Assembly: GCF_003752585.1 (NCBI RefSeq)
Contig: NZ_RKHR01000008.1
Span: 97,632 to 161,631, forward strand
Direction: 5' to 3'
Source: Sinobacterium caligoides
Lineage (GTDB): Bacteria > Pseudomonadota > Gammaproteobacteria > Pseudomonadales > Sinobacteriaceae
Length of the DNA: 64,000 bases
The notes below the pieces were generated by a model. That model worked only from the letters and a program-made list of their open reading frames with translations. It did no database searches and was not told the DNA's origin. Position 1 is the stretch's first letter, and each line of letters starts with the position of its first letter. Positions 26,195 to 34,869 of the stretch are shown here, piece after piece. A program made the translations under genes and the position numbers.

Positions 26195-26590
26195 TCAGCG
26201 CAGATAGCCACGCACACGCTCATCGATATGTACCCCTGCAATATGCTTATCCGACCAACGTATCAACTCAATCAATAACGGCCCAAGATCGCGCCCCTTC
26301 TCTGTTAACTGATAGTGATAACGCACGGGCCGCTGTTGGTAAGCGCTGCGAGTGACGAGCCCAGAAGCCTGTAAGCGCTTCAGACGTGACGACAAGATAT
26401 TGGTTGGAATTGCCTCACTGCTCGCCTGTAGTTCGCCATAGGTCTGCGCGCCGAGAAACATGTCTCGAATAATCAACAAGCTCCACTTGTCTCCCAGCAG
26501 GTCGAGGCCGCAGCTTATGGCACAGGAAGAGCGTCTGCTCGATGACGCGGGGGCATCGCCTGCCACGGATGTGTTTTCAGTCTTTTTCAT
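26195..26590 (-). CDS. HxlR-family transcriptional regulator
   Basis: A 131-residue winged-helix protein. The core LDLLGDKWSLLIIRDMFLG, then TYGELQ, IPTNILSSRLKRLQASGLV and the wing RPVRYHYQLTEKGRDL are diagnostic of HxlR. Cys23 and Cys27 precede the first helix, at the position where redox- or electrophile-sensing members such as YodB/HypR carry their reactive Cys. It is divergent from a glutathione S-transferase gene, and inverted repeats lie between them, so thiol-reactive compounds may induce the transferase. Confidence 0.9.
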   Translation of the reverse strand: MKKTENTSVAGDAPASSSRRSSCAISCGLDLLGDKWSLLIIRDMFLGAQTYGELQASSEAIPTNILSSRLKRLQASGLVTRSAYQQRPVRYHYQLTEKGRDLGPLLIELIRWSDKHIAGVHIDERVRGYLR

Positions 26591-26611
26591 CCCACTACGA
26601 TAACACTCACC

Positions 26612-26680
26612 TAGTTACTTGCATAATGAAAGTCACTTAGATAAGCTCAACCTAACTCACTTGCAAAAGTGAAGTAACTA
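26612..26680. promoter_or_regulatory. Inverted repeats in the hxlR/gst divergent region
   Basis: TAGTTACTT (26612-26620) and AAGTAACTA (26672-26680) form a perfect 9-bp inverted repeat. A shorter palindrome CACTT-N4-AAGTG (26658-26671) sits inside its right arm. Placement between divergent regulator and target is typical of an HxlR operator. Confidence 0.5.
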
Positions 26681-26707
26681 ATAACATAAAGATAAAAGGA
26701 CCGATCG

Positions 26708-27355
26708 ATGATCACATTACACGGTGTCATGCTCTCCCCCTTCGTGCGCAAAACCATGCTCTGTCTCGCCGTCAAAGAGCTCGACTATCAGCACATCACC
26801 GCCATACCTGGGCAGTTCGACGAAGACTTTCAACAGATCAGCCCGCTGCGAAAAATTCCCGCCCTGGTCGACGGCGACTTCGCTATCGCCGATTCCAGCG
26901 TTATCGCCGAGTATCTCGACGACCGCTACGACGGCCCCGCGCTGCTACCAACGACGGCAGAACAGCGGGCGCAGGCTCGCTGGCTAATGAACTTCGCCGG
27001 CGACGCCCTCGCCAGCGTGGCGCTGGATATCATCTACTTTCAGCGGGTGCTGCAACCACTGCTGTATAGCCAAACCACCGACGAGGCCCGTGTACAGAAA
27101 GCTATCGAGCAGCAGATGCCACCACTACTCGACTATCTCGAGCAGGTCGCCCCCGCCACAGGTCTGCTATTCGCCCAGCTCAGTGTCGCCGATATCAGCC
27201 TAGCCAGCATTTTCATCAGCCTCGGACAAGCCCAGTATCAAGTCGATGAGCAGCGCTGGCCACAACTACACGCTTATTTACAGCGCCTCAACGAGCAGCC
27301 GCTGATCATCGAGCAGATGGCAAAAGAACAGGCCTTCGTCGCAAGCTGGGGATAA
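26708..27355 (+). CDS. Glutathione S-transferase family protein
   Basis: A 215-residue two-domain GST. The thioredoxin-like N-domain begins ITLHGVMLSPFVRKTMLCLAV, where the Ser of LSPFVRK is the likely glutathione-activating residue, and contains the cis-Pro/glutathione loop RKIPALVDGDFAIADSSVIAEYLDD with the ESxAI-like DSSVI. The helical C-domain follows from about residue 85. It conjugates or transfers glutathione to electrophiles. Divergent HxlR suggests induction by reactive compounds. Confidence 0.9.
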   Translation: MITLHGVMLSPFVRKTMLCLAVKELDYQHITAIPGQFDEDFQQISPLRKIPALVDGDFAIADSSVIAEYLDDRYDGPALLPTTAEQRAQARWLMNFAGDALASVALDIIYFQRVLQPLLYSQTTDEARVQKAIEQQMPPLLDYLEQVAPATGLLFAQLSVADISLASIFISLGQAQYQVDEQRWPQLHAYLQRLNEQPLIIEQMAKEQAFVASWG

Positions 27356-27448
27356 TTCTCTGCGGCGACAAGGTCATCAACGCAGCAATAAACTCGCGCA
27401 TAAGGCTGCGCGAGGCGACGGCAGCGCGGGCTCGATATAGTCGCCGCC

Positions 27449-27919
27449 TTACCAGCGGCAATAGGGGGCTTCGATCAGCCTGGCGTTGTAATACTGTACC
27501 TCACCGGTGACCTCTCGACCCAGCCACTGCGGCTTATGCACCTGCTGCTGCTCATCCTCGAGCTCCAGCTCAGCCACCACCAGCCCACGGTTATCACCGT
27601 AGAACTCATCGACCTCAAACACTTGCTCGCGGTAGCTGACGAGGTAGCGGCGCTTCTCTATCACTCCCGGCTCGCACAGTTTCAACAGCTCTTCCGCTTC
27701 GAGCAGCGGCAATTCACGCTCCCACTCATAGCGCGATAGGCCCGCGGCATCGCTCTCGCCCTTGATGGTGAGAAAGCCGCGCTCGCCCTTGATACGCACG
27801 CGAACGGTTCGCTCCTTCACGCGACTCAAATAGCCCTGCACAATGCGTTGCGAGCTGCTTGCAAGGTCCTTAAAACAGCTGCTATTCACTAGGTATTTAC
27901 GCTCTATCTCACGCGCCAC
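27449..27919 (-). CDS. CYTH-domain protein (triphosphate tunnel enzyme)
   Basis: A 156-residue single CYTH domain. The ExExK-type motif EIERKYLV is at residues 4-11. Further strands bear alternating charged residues: VRVRIKGERGFLTIKG, YEWERELP, EKRRYLV and FEVDEFYGDNRGLVVAELELE, the tunnel-lining pattern. Members hydrolyse inorganic triphosphate or thiamine triphosphate, or make cAMP (class IV cyclase). The short single-domain form fits a triphosphatase best. It is last in a leftward run after queC and queE, with 44 bp separating it from queE. Confidence 0.88.
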   Translation of the reverse strand: MAREIERKYLVNSSCFKDLASSSQRIVQGYLSRVKERTVRVRIKGERGFLTIKGESDAAGLSRYEWERELPLLEAEELLKLCEPGVIEKRRYLVSYREQVFEVDEFYGDNRGLVVAELELEDEQQQVHKPQWLGREVTGEVQYYNARLIEAPYCRW

Positions 27920-27963
27920 GATACGCCCCTTTATCCATGATTGTCGGCCTTAGAGCCATCAGC

Positions 27964-28620
27964 CTAGGCGATGTTCAGCACCTTATGCTGCTGTAAGTTT
28001 AAGCGCCACTGCGGATGCTGTAGGCAGTAGTCGATCGCCTCCTGATAGCGGCTCGTGCCCAACAGCGATAGCTCCGCCGCATGGGGGTCATTCTCCGGCG
28101 AAATATAGTAGCGCTGCGCCTGGATGTGCAAATAGTCGGCAGGGTCGATACCCTGCTGTGGATAAACCACCTTCAGCTCGTCACACTCACGCAGTACCAC
28201 CTCGTTGCCCTGTTTGGGGCTAATACAGACCCAGTCAATTGCCGCAGGCAACGGCAGCGTGCCGTTCGTCTCGATGGCAATCACACAGCCTCGTTGGTGC
28301 AACGCAGTCACCAGCGCCTCGTCGAGCTGCAGCGCCGGCTCACCGCCGGTAATCACCACAAAGCAGGGCACCTCTGCACTCGGCCAGAGTCCCGTGATCG
28401 CATCGGCCAGGGCATCGGCCGAGCGGAACTTACCACCATCGACACCGTCTGTGCCAATAAAGTCGGTGTCACAGAAACGACAGTCGGCGCTGGCCCGGTC
28501 CTGTTCACGACCGGTCCATAGGTTGCAACCGCTGAAACGGCAAAATATGGCAGGTCGCCCTGCCTGAGCGCCCTCGCCCTGCAAGGTATAAAACATCTCT
28601 TTGACGCTGTAAACGGCCAT
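27964..28620 (-). CDS. queE: 7-carboxy-7-deazaguanine synthase QueE
   Basis: A 218-residue radical SAM enzyme that contracts 6-carboxytetrahydropterin to 7-carboxy-7-deazaguanine in queuosine biosynthesis. The start VKEMFYTLQGEGAQAGRPAIFCRFSGCN is family-typical. The cluster motif is C-x14-C-x2-C (CNLWTG...CRFC) rather than the short CxxxCxxC, as known for a subgroup of proteobacterial QueE. ITGGEPALQ is the SAM-contacting GGE. queC lies 50 bp upstream in the same direction, so the two form a queuosine unit. Confidence 0.94.
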   Translation of the reverse strand: MAVYSVKEMFYTLQGEGAQAGRPAIFCRFSGCNLWTGREQDRASADCRFCDTDFIGTDGVDGGKFRSADALADAITGLWPSAEVPCFVVITGGEPALQLDEALVTALHQRGCVIAIETNGTLPLPAAIDWVCISPKQGNEVVLRECDELKVVYPQQGIDPADYLHIQAQRYYISPENDPHAAELSLLGTSRYQEAIDYCLQHPQWRLNLQQHKVLNIA

Positions 28621-28670
28621 AACGCCCCTGTGCTTAAGTCCGAAAGTTCATTTAAAATCAAACAACTAAG

Positions 28671-29327
28671 TTAATCGTAAGCGACCGGGTCGCGGCGTTC
28701 TAATGCCGCGAAGGCCTCGAGACGTTCGACACAGGAACCGCATAGGCCACAGGCCTTCTCGAGCCCCTTATAACAGGTCCAGGTCTCGCCATAGTCGAGA
28801 TCCATCGCCAGACCATCACGCAAGATATCGGTCTTGTTTTTGTAGAGGTAGGGGGCGTAGACATCGACCACCTCGAAATTCGCGAGGCGAGACACCTCGT
28901 TCATCTTCTCGACAAACTCAGGACGGCAGTCAGGGTATATGGTGTGATCACCGGAATGCGCGCCATACCAGACTGCCTCCGCACCGATATCGACAGCATA
29001 GCCAATAGCCAGTGAAATCAAGATCATGTTGCGATTAGGCACCACCGTCGACTTCATACTCTCAGCCTCGTAGTGTCCCTCCGGCACCGCTATGTCACTA
29101 CTCACTAACGATGAGCTCTGCAACAAATCGGCAATGGCGGTGATATCACTCATCTTGTGCGTAACACCACGATCCTCGCAGACCTGCTTGGCACAGATCA
29201 GCTCTCGACTGTGTTTCTGGCCGTAGTTAAACGACAACGCAAACACCTCGTGGCCCTGCTGTAACGCCTTGTTGAGTACGGTATAAGAGTCCATACCACC
29301 TGAATATATCACCACCACCTTCGCCAT
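28671..29327 (-). CDS. queC: 7-cyano-7-deazaguanine synthase QueC
   Basis: A 218-residue ATP-dependent enzyme converting 7-carboxy-7-deazaguanine to preQ0. The PP-loop SGGMDS is at residues 9-14. The C-terminal zinc site is formed by CYKG and [14 protein letters not shown] (four Cys). [13 protein letters not shown] is conserved in QueC. First gene of a queC-queE-CYTH leftward group; upstream lies a long non-coding region that must carry its promoter. No preQ1 riboswitch was recognised there. Confidence 0.95.
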   Translation of the reverse strand: MAKVVVIYSGGMDSYTVLNKALQQGHEVFALSFNYGQKHSRELICAKQVCEDRGVTHKMSDITAIADLLQSSSLVSSDIAVPEGHYEAESMKSTVVPNRNMILISLAIGYAVDIGAEAVWYGAHSGDHTIYPDCRPEFVEKMNEVSRLANFEVVDVYAPYLYKNKTDILRDGLAMDLDYGETWTCYKGLEKACGLCGSCVERLEAFAALERRDPVAYD

Positions 29328-30770
29328 GCTTACGCCTCAACTACCTATCTATCTATTTGAAATATTAATAATAATTATCTTACCCACAACTTACCCAACC
29401 GACAGCGAACCGCGAGCTCTGTTCACACAGAGGAGTAAACCGCTAGGTGGGTATTAAAGTGTAGTGGGTCTGTCCTGCGATGTAGCGCTATAGGCGCTAC
29501 TGCCGTAGACAGCAAAACATACGGGAATGGCCGTAAACGCTATCGCGATAACGGCGAACAACGTCCTGCCGATAAGATTCGTCATTCAAGGCGCGGATTA
29601 TAGCCCAAACTTCACAGTCGGCCAATTACCTCATCACGTCACCAATAAACGTAATAAAAAGAAGGCGCTCTCTACCCGTTTCTCAAGGGGGCTTCCTTCT
29701 TCTATAGAAGGGCGCAAACAGCCCCTATTTGATGCTGATAAAAACTGTGGAAAAAAACGACCCGTTTTTCTAAATCAGGGGCATTTGACTGAGTTGATAT
29801 AACTTTTCGCTCTATTTCTCGTCGATATACCTTACAGTTATTATCTTATATTCACATATTCCAGCTATTCCCACCCTGATTTGCCTGTTTTTTAACCAGA
29901 ACAAACAGTTGTGCACAAGAACCACCAATTATTACCGATTGTAATCTTTTCCCCAAATTCTGTGGACAAACATGTGTGCAATAGGTCGACTCCTGCCCCA
30001 AGTCCACTACTGGCGCAGCCCATCAATTCTGGTTGTTTTTTGATCAACTCTTAGCCTGCATTTGTCGCCTTTATACAAGCTTATTATCAATAGATTAACG
30101 AACAGCAACTTAGCTCACAGCAACCACCATACAGCGACCATTAACATCGGCGACACACAGCAGGCAACGAGTCAGCCGGAGCAATTCGACGCCCCCCATT
30201 CGACACCACCCATTCGACACCACCCATTCGACACCGCCAATTCGACACCGCCAATTCGACACCGCCAATTCGACACCACCCATTCGACACCGCCAATTCG
30301 ACACCACCCATTCGACACCACCCATTCGACACCACCCATTCGACACCGCCAATTCGACACCATCAACACGCTACACAAGACACGCTCACACGAGCTGCGC
30401 TTGTCCCCAATTTCTGTGGGTAAGTATTAGGATAACCGACCAACAACAGTGACAAAGACATTAAATACAGAAGGTTATGTCGATCGAATGGTTTTTGAAC
30501 GCTGCCAACAATTCAGCTGCCAGAGCTCACCGTTGCAGTCAGCGACAGACACAGTCTATCTAACACTTAGCATAAGGCTAAGGCGACACTACTGTCAGCG
30601 ATGACGAGAAGCCAGCAACTAGCCTGGTGCTGCTTCAGCAAACAGGGCGAGGACGGTAAATAAGATAGCGCTATTACTCATACTGACACCTTATTATTGT
30701 TATTCGTTATAATCTCAGCCACCCGACTTATACTACGCCGCAATAGCGTCAACACAAGCGATTCCCCCCC
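29328..30770. other. 1.4-kb non-coding region with DnaA-box-like sites
   Basis: No supported gene. Five 9-mers lie within one mismatch of the DnaA box TTATNCACA: 29380-29388, 29746-29754 (minus), 29909-29917, 29961-29969 (minus) and 30415-30423 (minus). A 19-bp near-repeat (16/19 identical) occurs at 29951-29969 and 30405-30423, flanking a 14-bp minisatellite (30184-30365). An imperfect cruciform, GTAGCGC-N5-GCGCTAC with outer CTGTC/GACAG, lies at 29470-29512. Whether this is an origin-like, titration or merely variable region is open. Confidence 0.45.
30184..30365. repeat. 14-bp minisatellite, 13 units
   Basis: Thirteen consecutive 14-bp units starting ATTCGAC. Two main versions alternate irregularly: ATTCGACACCACCC and ATTCGACACCGCCA. 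The first and last units are degenerate. Each unit contains TTCGA. The 14-bp period shifts reading frame with every unit and leaves several frames open on both strands, which explains overlapping spurious reading frames here. Confidence 0.95.
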
Positions 30771-31106
30771 ATGAGCAAACAGCGGCCAGAACCGACTAGC
30801 CTTACCAACACGGTAACACCTCCAGCCCCGGGCAGTGCGGCCGACTGGACGGTCTATATCATCCGCTGTAGCGATCAGAGCCTCTATACCGGTATCTCCA
30901 CAGATGCGGAAAGGCGCTTCGACGAGCATCACGAGACCCACTTGCGACAAGGCAACAAGGGCGCAAAATATTTCTACGGCCGCGCACCAGTGACGATAGT
31001 CTACCGTGAGCAACACAGCAGCCGCTCAGCAGCAAGCAAACGAGAAGCGGCCATTAAGAAACTCTCGCGCAGTAAAAAACTACAGCTGATCGCAAGCGGA
31101 AAATAA
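30771..31106 (+). CDS. GIY-YIG nuclease-domain protein (YhbQ-like)
   Basis: A 111-residue single GIY-YIG domain. WTVYIIRCSDQSLYTGIST gives the paired YII/YTG strands, DAERRFDEHH supplies the catalytic Arg, and NKGAKYFYGRAPVTIVY and SSRSAASKREAAIKKLSRSKK complete the UPF0213/YhbQ pattern with the metal-binding Glu in KREAAIK. Members may act on branched or damaged DNA. The short ORF begins with an ATG behind a C-tract without a clear ribosome site. Confidence 0.9.
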   Translation: MSKQRPEPTSLTNTVTPPAPGSAADWTVYIIRCSDQSLYTGISTDAERRFDEHHETHLRQGNKGAKYFYGRAPVTIVYREQHSSRSAASKREAAIKKLSRSKKLQLIASGK

Positions 31107-31126
31107 CATCACCGTCTCCGTCCTAG

Positions 31127-31714
31127 CTAGGGATACAGACCTGCCAACAGTGACGCCTTACAGCGCATTAGCGCAGTCAGCTTACCTTCGTCTTGAAACA
31201 CCTGTGTCGCGAGACCGATGCGCCGCGCCCTAACCGCGCCAAATAAATCCTGCGAGCGCACCCCCGCAGCGATCACAGATTGCATATAGCCGGTAATTTG
31301 TCGCGCCCATGGCAGCTGATCTATGCCTGACAAGGAGAATAAGCTGTCCCGTTCGGCTAGCACCATGTCACAGCTACTGGCCATCAGTAACGCTATACCA
31401 AAGCAGCCACCCTCGACACAGAGGATAACTGGCGCCGGAAAACTCTCTAAACGCAGCAGCACATCCATTAATAGGGCCGGACGAACCTCTTGTGCCGCCC
31501 CCGCATGGCAATACCAGGCGCTACTCCCCAACGCGTGATTAAAGTCGTCACCCTCATGACTAATCACCAGCAGCGTGCAACGCCCCTCCTCGGCGATGGC
31601 TCGCAACTCTATTGATAATTCTCGCAACAGGAAGCGCATCGATAAGCCAGCACCAGAACACGACTTGATCGTTAGCATCACCTCGTCAAATGGACCGTCA
31701 ACTCTCTCAATCAT
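31127..31714 (-). CDS. Crotonase-like protein (short)
   Basis: A 195-residue member of the enoyl-CoA hydratase/isomerase fold. The recognisable segments are LVISHEGDDFNHALGSS (oxyanion position 1), APVILCVEGGCFGIALLMASSCDMVLAERDSLFSL (in parts, oxyanion position 2) and a C-terminal ARRIGLATQVF. The family is usually about 260 residues; here the N-terminal strand pair and C-terminal helices are shortened. The usual catalytic Glu residues are not evident, so it may be a non-canonical or polyketide-type (PksH/I-like) decarboxylase. Stands alone. Confidence 0.8.
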   Translation of the reverse strand: MIERVDGPFDEVMLTIKSCSGAGLSMRFLLRELSIELRAIAEEGRCTLLVISHEGDDFNHALGSSAWYCHAGAAQEVRPALLMDVLLRLESFPAPVILCVEGGCFGIALLMASSCDMVLAERDSLFSLSGIDQLPWARQITGYMQSVIAAGVRSQDLFGAVRARRIGLATQVFQDEGKLTALMRCKASLLAGLYP

Positions 31715-31759
31715 GACCCATTCCTCTCACTGAACACCAACAGAGTCGACCAGCCCTCA

Positions 31760-32308
31760 CTAACTCCTGTCGGCAAGCTGTTGCGCTGGCGCCGTATCGG
31801 CCGCCGAAGCTAGCGGCCTATTACCGACTAGTATCGTATCGCCCATGAAGTTTCTCCCCAGCAACATCGCATAGGGAAAGGCGCGCCGATCCATTAACGA
31901 GACATCAATATAACGGGTGACGCCGGCAACACGCAGATGCATTTTCACCACCGGCAGCAGCAAGCGGCTACCATCATGACGAATAATGCGCACCATCCGC
32001 ACCACGTCATCGCGATGATGACTCACTCGCCCGGTCTTTCTGTCAACCAACTCATAATCGACATAAAAGGCTGTTTTAGTCCGCTCGATACGCACGTTGC
32101 GTGCATCGAGCGAGGTGGTCTGTGCGCCGGTGTCAACCAGCGCCTCCACCACCCGATTGGCCGCCGTCAGTTCGACACGCTCCACGATACTTAATATGGT
32201 TAACGAGTCCTCCCTCGACGATGTCGAACAGTTCTCAGCGATGACGGGGGCGACATAACCAGGCGCAATAACCAAGCTCAAGCAGAGTAAATAGGGACGA
32301 TAATCCAT
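31760..32308 (-). CDS. Exported retropepsin-like (RimK-associated zinc-protease family) protein
   Basis: A 182-residue protein beginning at ATG 32308 with a signal peptide (LLCLSLVIAPGYVAPVIA). The mature part has the retropepsin-like core: VEALVDTGAQTTSLDARNV carries DTGA, and FPYAMLLGRNFM carries the second-half LLGR motif of the PF05618 'ATP-dependent zinc protease' family. Despite that name the fold is aspartic-protease-like. Related genes often sit near RimK; none is nearby here. Envelope location is predicted from the signal sequence. Confidence 0.85.
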   Translation of the reverse strand: MDYRPYLLCLSLVIAPGYVAPVIAENCSTSSREDSLTILSIVERVELTAANRVVEALVDTGAQTTSLDARNVRIERTKTAFYVDYELVDRKTGRVSHHRDDVVRMVRIIRHDGSRLLLPVVKMHLRVAGVTRYIDVSLMDRRAFPYAMLLGRNFMGDTILVGNRPLASAADTAPAQQLADRS

Positions 32309-32620
32309 CGGATACCACCTATTGCGACAAGTACAATACCGCACCACCTGTCGCCAGTTAATTTTCAGCGAGCCGACGTTTCCATACGTCGAAAATCAGG
32401 CTAACTCCTAATCAATCAGCCCACTTAAAAGTGTAGGCTAGTTTCCTTCTAAACCGAGCAGAAAGACTGTAAAAAAGGCGTATACATCATATTGTTGCGG
32501 AATTAAAAAACGCTAGTTTTCATTCATTTAATTTTAAAGGAATGAAAAAAAAATCCAATATAACAATACAAACGATCGAGAGCTGATCTTGCCCGCATTC
32601 ACAGACACTAAAACTAAACT

Positions 32621-32685
32621 GAGCTGAGCTGAGCTGAGCTGAGGTGAGATGAGGTGAGGTGAGGTGAGGTGAGGTGAGGTGAGGT
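32621..32685. repeat. Pentanucleotide tandem repeat GAGNT, 13 units
   Basis: Four GAGCT, one GAGGT, one GAGAT, then seven GAGGT units in perfect 5-bp register, preceded by two AAACT pentamers. A 5-bp unit changes reading frame with each gain or loss, but no convincing gene spans it. Confidence 0.92.
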
Positions 32686-33443
32686 GTACTATGCCCACGA
32701 ACAACAACACAGGTAAAACCTGTCAGTATTCTAACCACGGTGAGCGACCTTCGCCCACCTGTCGCTACCTTCGCGCTGGGACGTTTAACGAAGATTGGGC
32801 AATATCTGCAGAGCTCAGTTGATTGGGATGCGTGTAACAGCCGCGTCGATGTCACCCCCAAGTTTTACAAGGGTATCTATCACCACGACAGCACCGACAA
32901 CAAAGCCAACCCATTAACAGTGGTGGGTCACATTGCCCTCGATGATGGCACCGTCCCACTAACGTTTTGAATTAGTCTCTATAGTGTCAGAGAAAGTCAG
33001 AAGGTGGCAGCGCGAACAAGAATACTTAGCTGATTCTGCGAGAAACACCAGCACTAGCTGCAGCATATAAAGATGAGCAGCTGCCAATATAATAGGCGCG
33101 TTGAATAAGATACACGCGCAACGTGCGCCTATATTGTTATCCAACTCCTATCGGTAACCCTCTATAAATATTCATCTTAAAAAAATAATCAACGAGTTAA
33201 AAAAAATAACACCGCATCGCGATGAGCGATATGCCGCCCTGATTATTATTTCAAAAGGTGCTTAAAAAACGAACAAATCAGGCCGCTCAAATCAGCAAAG
33301 GTAATTTCGGCACTATTGCCGCTAAATTACCCCTCACCTACAGCATCAATGCGTTAGAAGTTAGCCCAAAAATAAGCCGACGGCGGGTAACTAGCTGATA
33401 TTAATACCCATAAATGTTGCGGTGTAGTTCTAATATACGCGCA

Positions 33444-33551
33444 AGTTGCGGTGTAATTCTGAAAGGCTTTTTATTGAAGGTAGATAAGCTTATGTTAATC
33501 ATGTAATTTATAGGCAACTAAAATAATTAACCCCAGAATTACACCGCAACT
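33444..33551. repeat. Small element with 18-bp perfect terminal inverted repeats
   Basis: AGTTGCGGTGTAATTCTG (33444-33461) is exactly complementary to 33534-33551, enclosing 72 bp of AT-rich DNA. Further copies of TTGCGGTGTA occur at 33417-33426 and 33568-33577, and a partial inverted pair ACACCGC/GCGGTGT at 33557-33575. It resembles a miniature inverted-repeat element, or a recombination substrate at the left edge of the array. Confidence 0.65.
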
Positions 33552-33599
33552 GTGATACACCGCAGCTTGCGGTGTAATACGCTGTTAGAGCATACGAGT

Positions 33600-34193
33600 A
33601 TGTACATCGAGAAGTTGGAAAGCAGGTTTCCAGCATGTCTTGCTGAAGACATAAAAATAATTGAAGCCACCATCGATCTTAGTTCGAAGCATCAGTCATA
33701 TGAGCCGTTTGAAGTTAGCTTTGAAACGAACATGTTGTCCATACCTGCTAGGATTTATACAGACGAAAGACAGCTTGAAAAACTGAAGAAGCTGTCTTTG
33801 ACTCAGAAGGAAATGGTTTATTGTTTATACTCTAGGCACCATGATGGTTTCGTTAGAGAAAGATGTTTGAGGGAATTCGTAACATCAAATAATTCATTCA
33901 CCGCTCCCTATATCCTTCAGCTTCTTGGTGAATACGTCATAGAAATTATTGAGGTTATCTATCAAAAAAGAGAAATTCTCAATAAAGAAAATTTGGTGTC
34001 CTACATATCTGAAAACCCGGAACACTATGAAAAAACCAGGCAGCGTGTATATAGCTACTGGGATTGCTACTATCGTCGAGCATACCCAAAATACAAAAGA
34101 GGTGTTAATCCAAAGGGTGAGTGTTACCTAGATTATCCTGGTATAAAAATGGTTAAATACATCAATGCATTACTATCTAGCCACAAGCTCTAA
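33600..34193 (+). CDS. Cassette hypothetical protein
   Basis: A 197-residue soluble protein from ATG 33600, the first gene of the array. It is mostly alpha-helical, with charged segments, and has a Tyr- and Arg-rich tail (YSYWDCYYRRAYPKYKRGVNPKGECYLDYPG, in parts). The middle, YCLYSRHHDGFVRERCLREFV, looks like a degenerate repeat- or helix-hairpin unit. I do not recognise the family. Its stop codon lies inside the 5' core of its attC site, a common cassette economy. Confidence 0.72.
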   Translation: MYIEKLESRFPACLAEDIKIIEATIDLSSKHQSYEPFEVSFETNMLSIPARIYTDERQLEKLKKLSLTQKEMVYCLYSRHHDGFVRERCLREFVTSNNSFTAPYILQLLGEYVIEIIEVIYQKREILNKENLVSYISENPEHYEKTRQRVYSYWDCYYRRAYPKYKRGVNPKGECYLDYPGIKMVKYINALLSSHKL

Positions 34194-34265
34194 CAAGGCA
34201 AAGCACGCCGATGTCAAAAGTTCCGCTTCGCTCCACTTTTGCCACCGGTGTTTGCGGCGTTATAT
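34188..34265 (+). repeat. attC site 1
   Basis: Core CTCTAAC (34188-34194) to GTTATAT (34259-34265), 78 bp. The interior pairs AAAAGT with ACTTTT around TCCGCTTCGCTCC. Confidence 0.85.
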
Positions 34266-34277
34266 GCCTAAGGGATC

Positions 34278-34496
34278 ATGATGGAGTACGTATACCTTTT
34301 AGAACATACTCATATTTATAGTGAAGGTGAAGAAAGCACTAAGACTATTGGCATCTACAAATCCGAGGCAGAAGCATTGAAGGTAGTTGAAAAACTAAAA
34401 GGAGTTTCTGGTTTTGAAAAATACCCCCAAGGCTTCAATATAGACAAGTACAAGCTAGGCCAATCGTTTTGGCAAGAGGGTTACGCAGGTGAATAA
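34278..34496 (+). CDS. Cassette DUF7336-like protein
   Basis: A 72-residue protein. MMEYVYLLEHTH, then KTIGIYKSEAEALKVVEKLKGVSGFE (read in parts) and GFNIDKYKLG follow the pattern of the small DUF7336 domain (YVYlLEH...IGiYss...GF). Function unknown; it is a frequent passenger of integron cassettes. Two ATGs in tandem at 34278 and 34281; either could start. Confidence 0.75.
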   Translation: MMEYVYLLEHTHIYSEGEESTKTIGIYKSEAEALKVVEKLKGVSGFEKYPQGFNIDKYKLGQSFWQEGYAGE

Positions 34497-34504
34497 CCAC
34501 CGGG

Positions 34505-34568
34505 ATATAACAAGGCAATCAAGCGCGACAAAGTGCTACGCACTTCGCCGCTTATTTAGGCGTTATAG
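34505..34568 (+). repeat. attC site 2
   Basis: ATATAAC (34505-34511) to GTTATAG (34562-34568), 64 bp; inner arms GCGACAAAGTGC and GCACTTCGCCGC pair. Confidence 0.87.
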
Positions 34569-34859
34569 CGCTAAAAGCCCCACTCTCTAATCTTACTTAT
34601 CAGAACTCGCTCCACGCCTACAAACCTGCCTAATCGTCGTAAACCCATTCAACTATCAGCCACTTGTAACTTTCCATCCAGCCATTAGTACGGTACTGTA
34701 TCCCTCAAATAATTAACAACACGGCTTAGCGGCAGTTAGCATGGACTTACTTCACAATCAGCAACAGTGCACCAAGCCCAGCTATAACAAGGCCAATCAG
34801 CATCGCCAGCAAAGCTGTCTGGACTTCGCTACGCTCAGCCGCTGTTGGCGGCGTTATGG
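34569..34859 (+). repeat. Repeated ORF-less cassette, copy 1
   Basis: A cassette with no rightward gene, homologous to 37436-37731, 42246-42493 and 47763-48056. The best-conserved part is about 110 bp before the attC, including a palindromic AGTACGGTACT and TCAAATAATTAACAAC. On the minus strand a frame of 18 codons (34747-34803, MLIGLVIAGLG...) through the attC is hydrophobic and remains open in copies 1, 2 and 4. Confidence 0.85.
34782..34859 (+). repeat. attC site 3
   Basis: CTATAAC (34782-34788) to GTTATGG (34853-34859), 78 bp; belongs to repeated cassette copy 1. Confidence 0.87.
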
Positions 34860-34869
34860 ACCCTAAATA

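Larger units (their letters stand above)
32309..33583. other. 1.3-kb non-coding boundary region left of the cassette array
   Basis: No gene is convincingly supported. A 76-codon frame at 32740-32970 (GTG start) resembles nothing I know. The region contains a pentanucleotide tandem repeat (32621-32685), a hairpin GGTAATTT...AAATTACC with inner GGCA/TGCC (33300-33331), and a small inverted-repeat element (33444-33551) just before the first cassette. No integron integrase gene or recognisable attI is present. Confidence 0.5.

Noticed and set aside
30184..30365. CRISPR array
   Set aside because: Repeats are contiguous with no spacers, and there are no cas genes.
30062..30430. Overlapping long open frames on both strands through the 14-bp repeat
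   Set aside because: The 14-bp period cycles all frames and keeps several open; the predicted peptides are pure repeat translation with no domain.
32740..32970. A 76-codon frame with GTG start near the pentanucleotide repeat
   Set aside because: No recognisable family, no ribosome site and no supporting neighbour; kept only as part of the gap description.
32309..33600. Integron integrase gene or attI at the left end of the array
   Set aside because: No tyrosine-recombinase motifs in any frame of the region; GTTAGAA and GTTAGAG are present but not enough to call attI.
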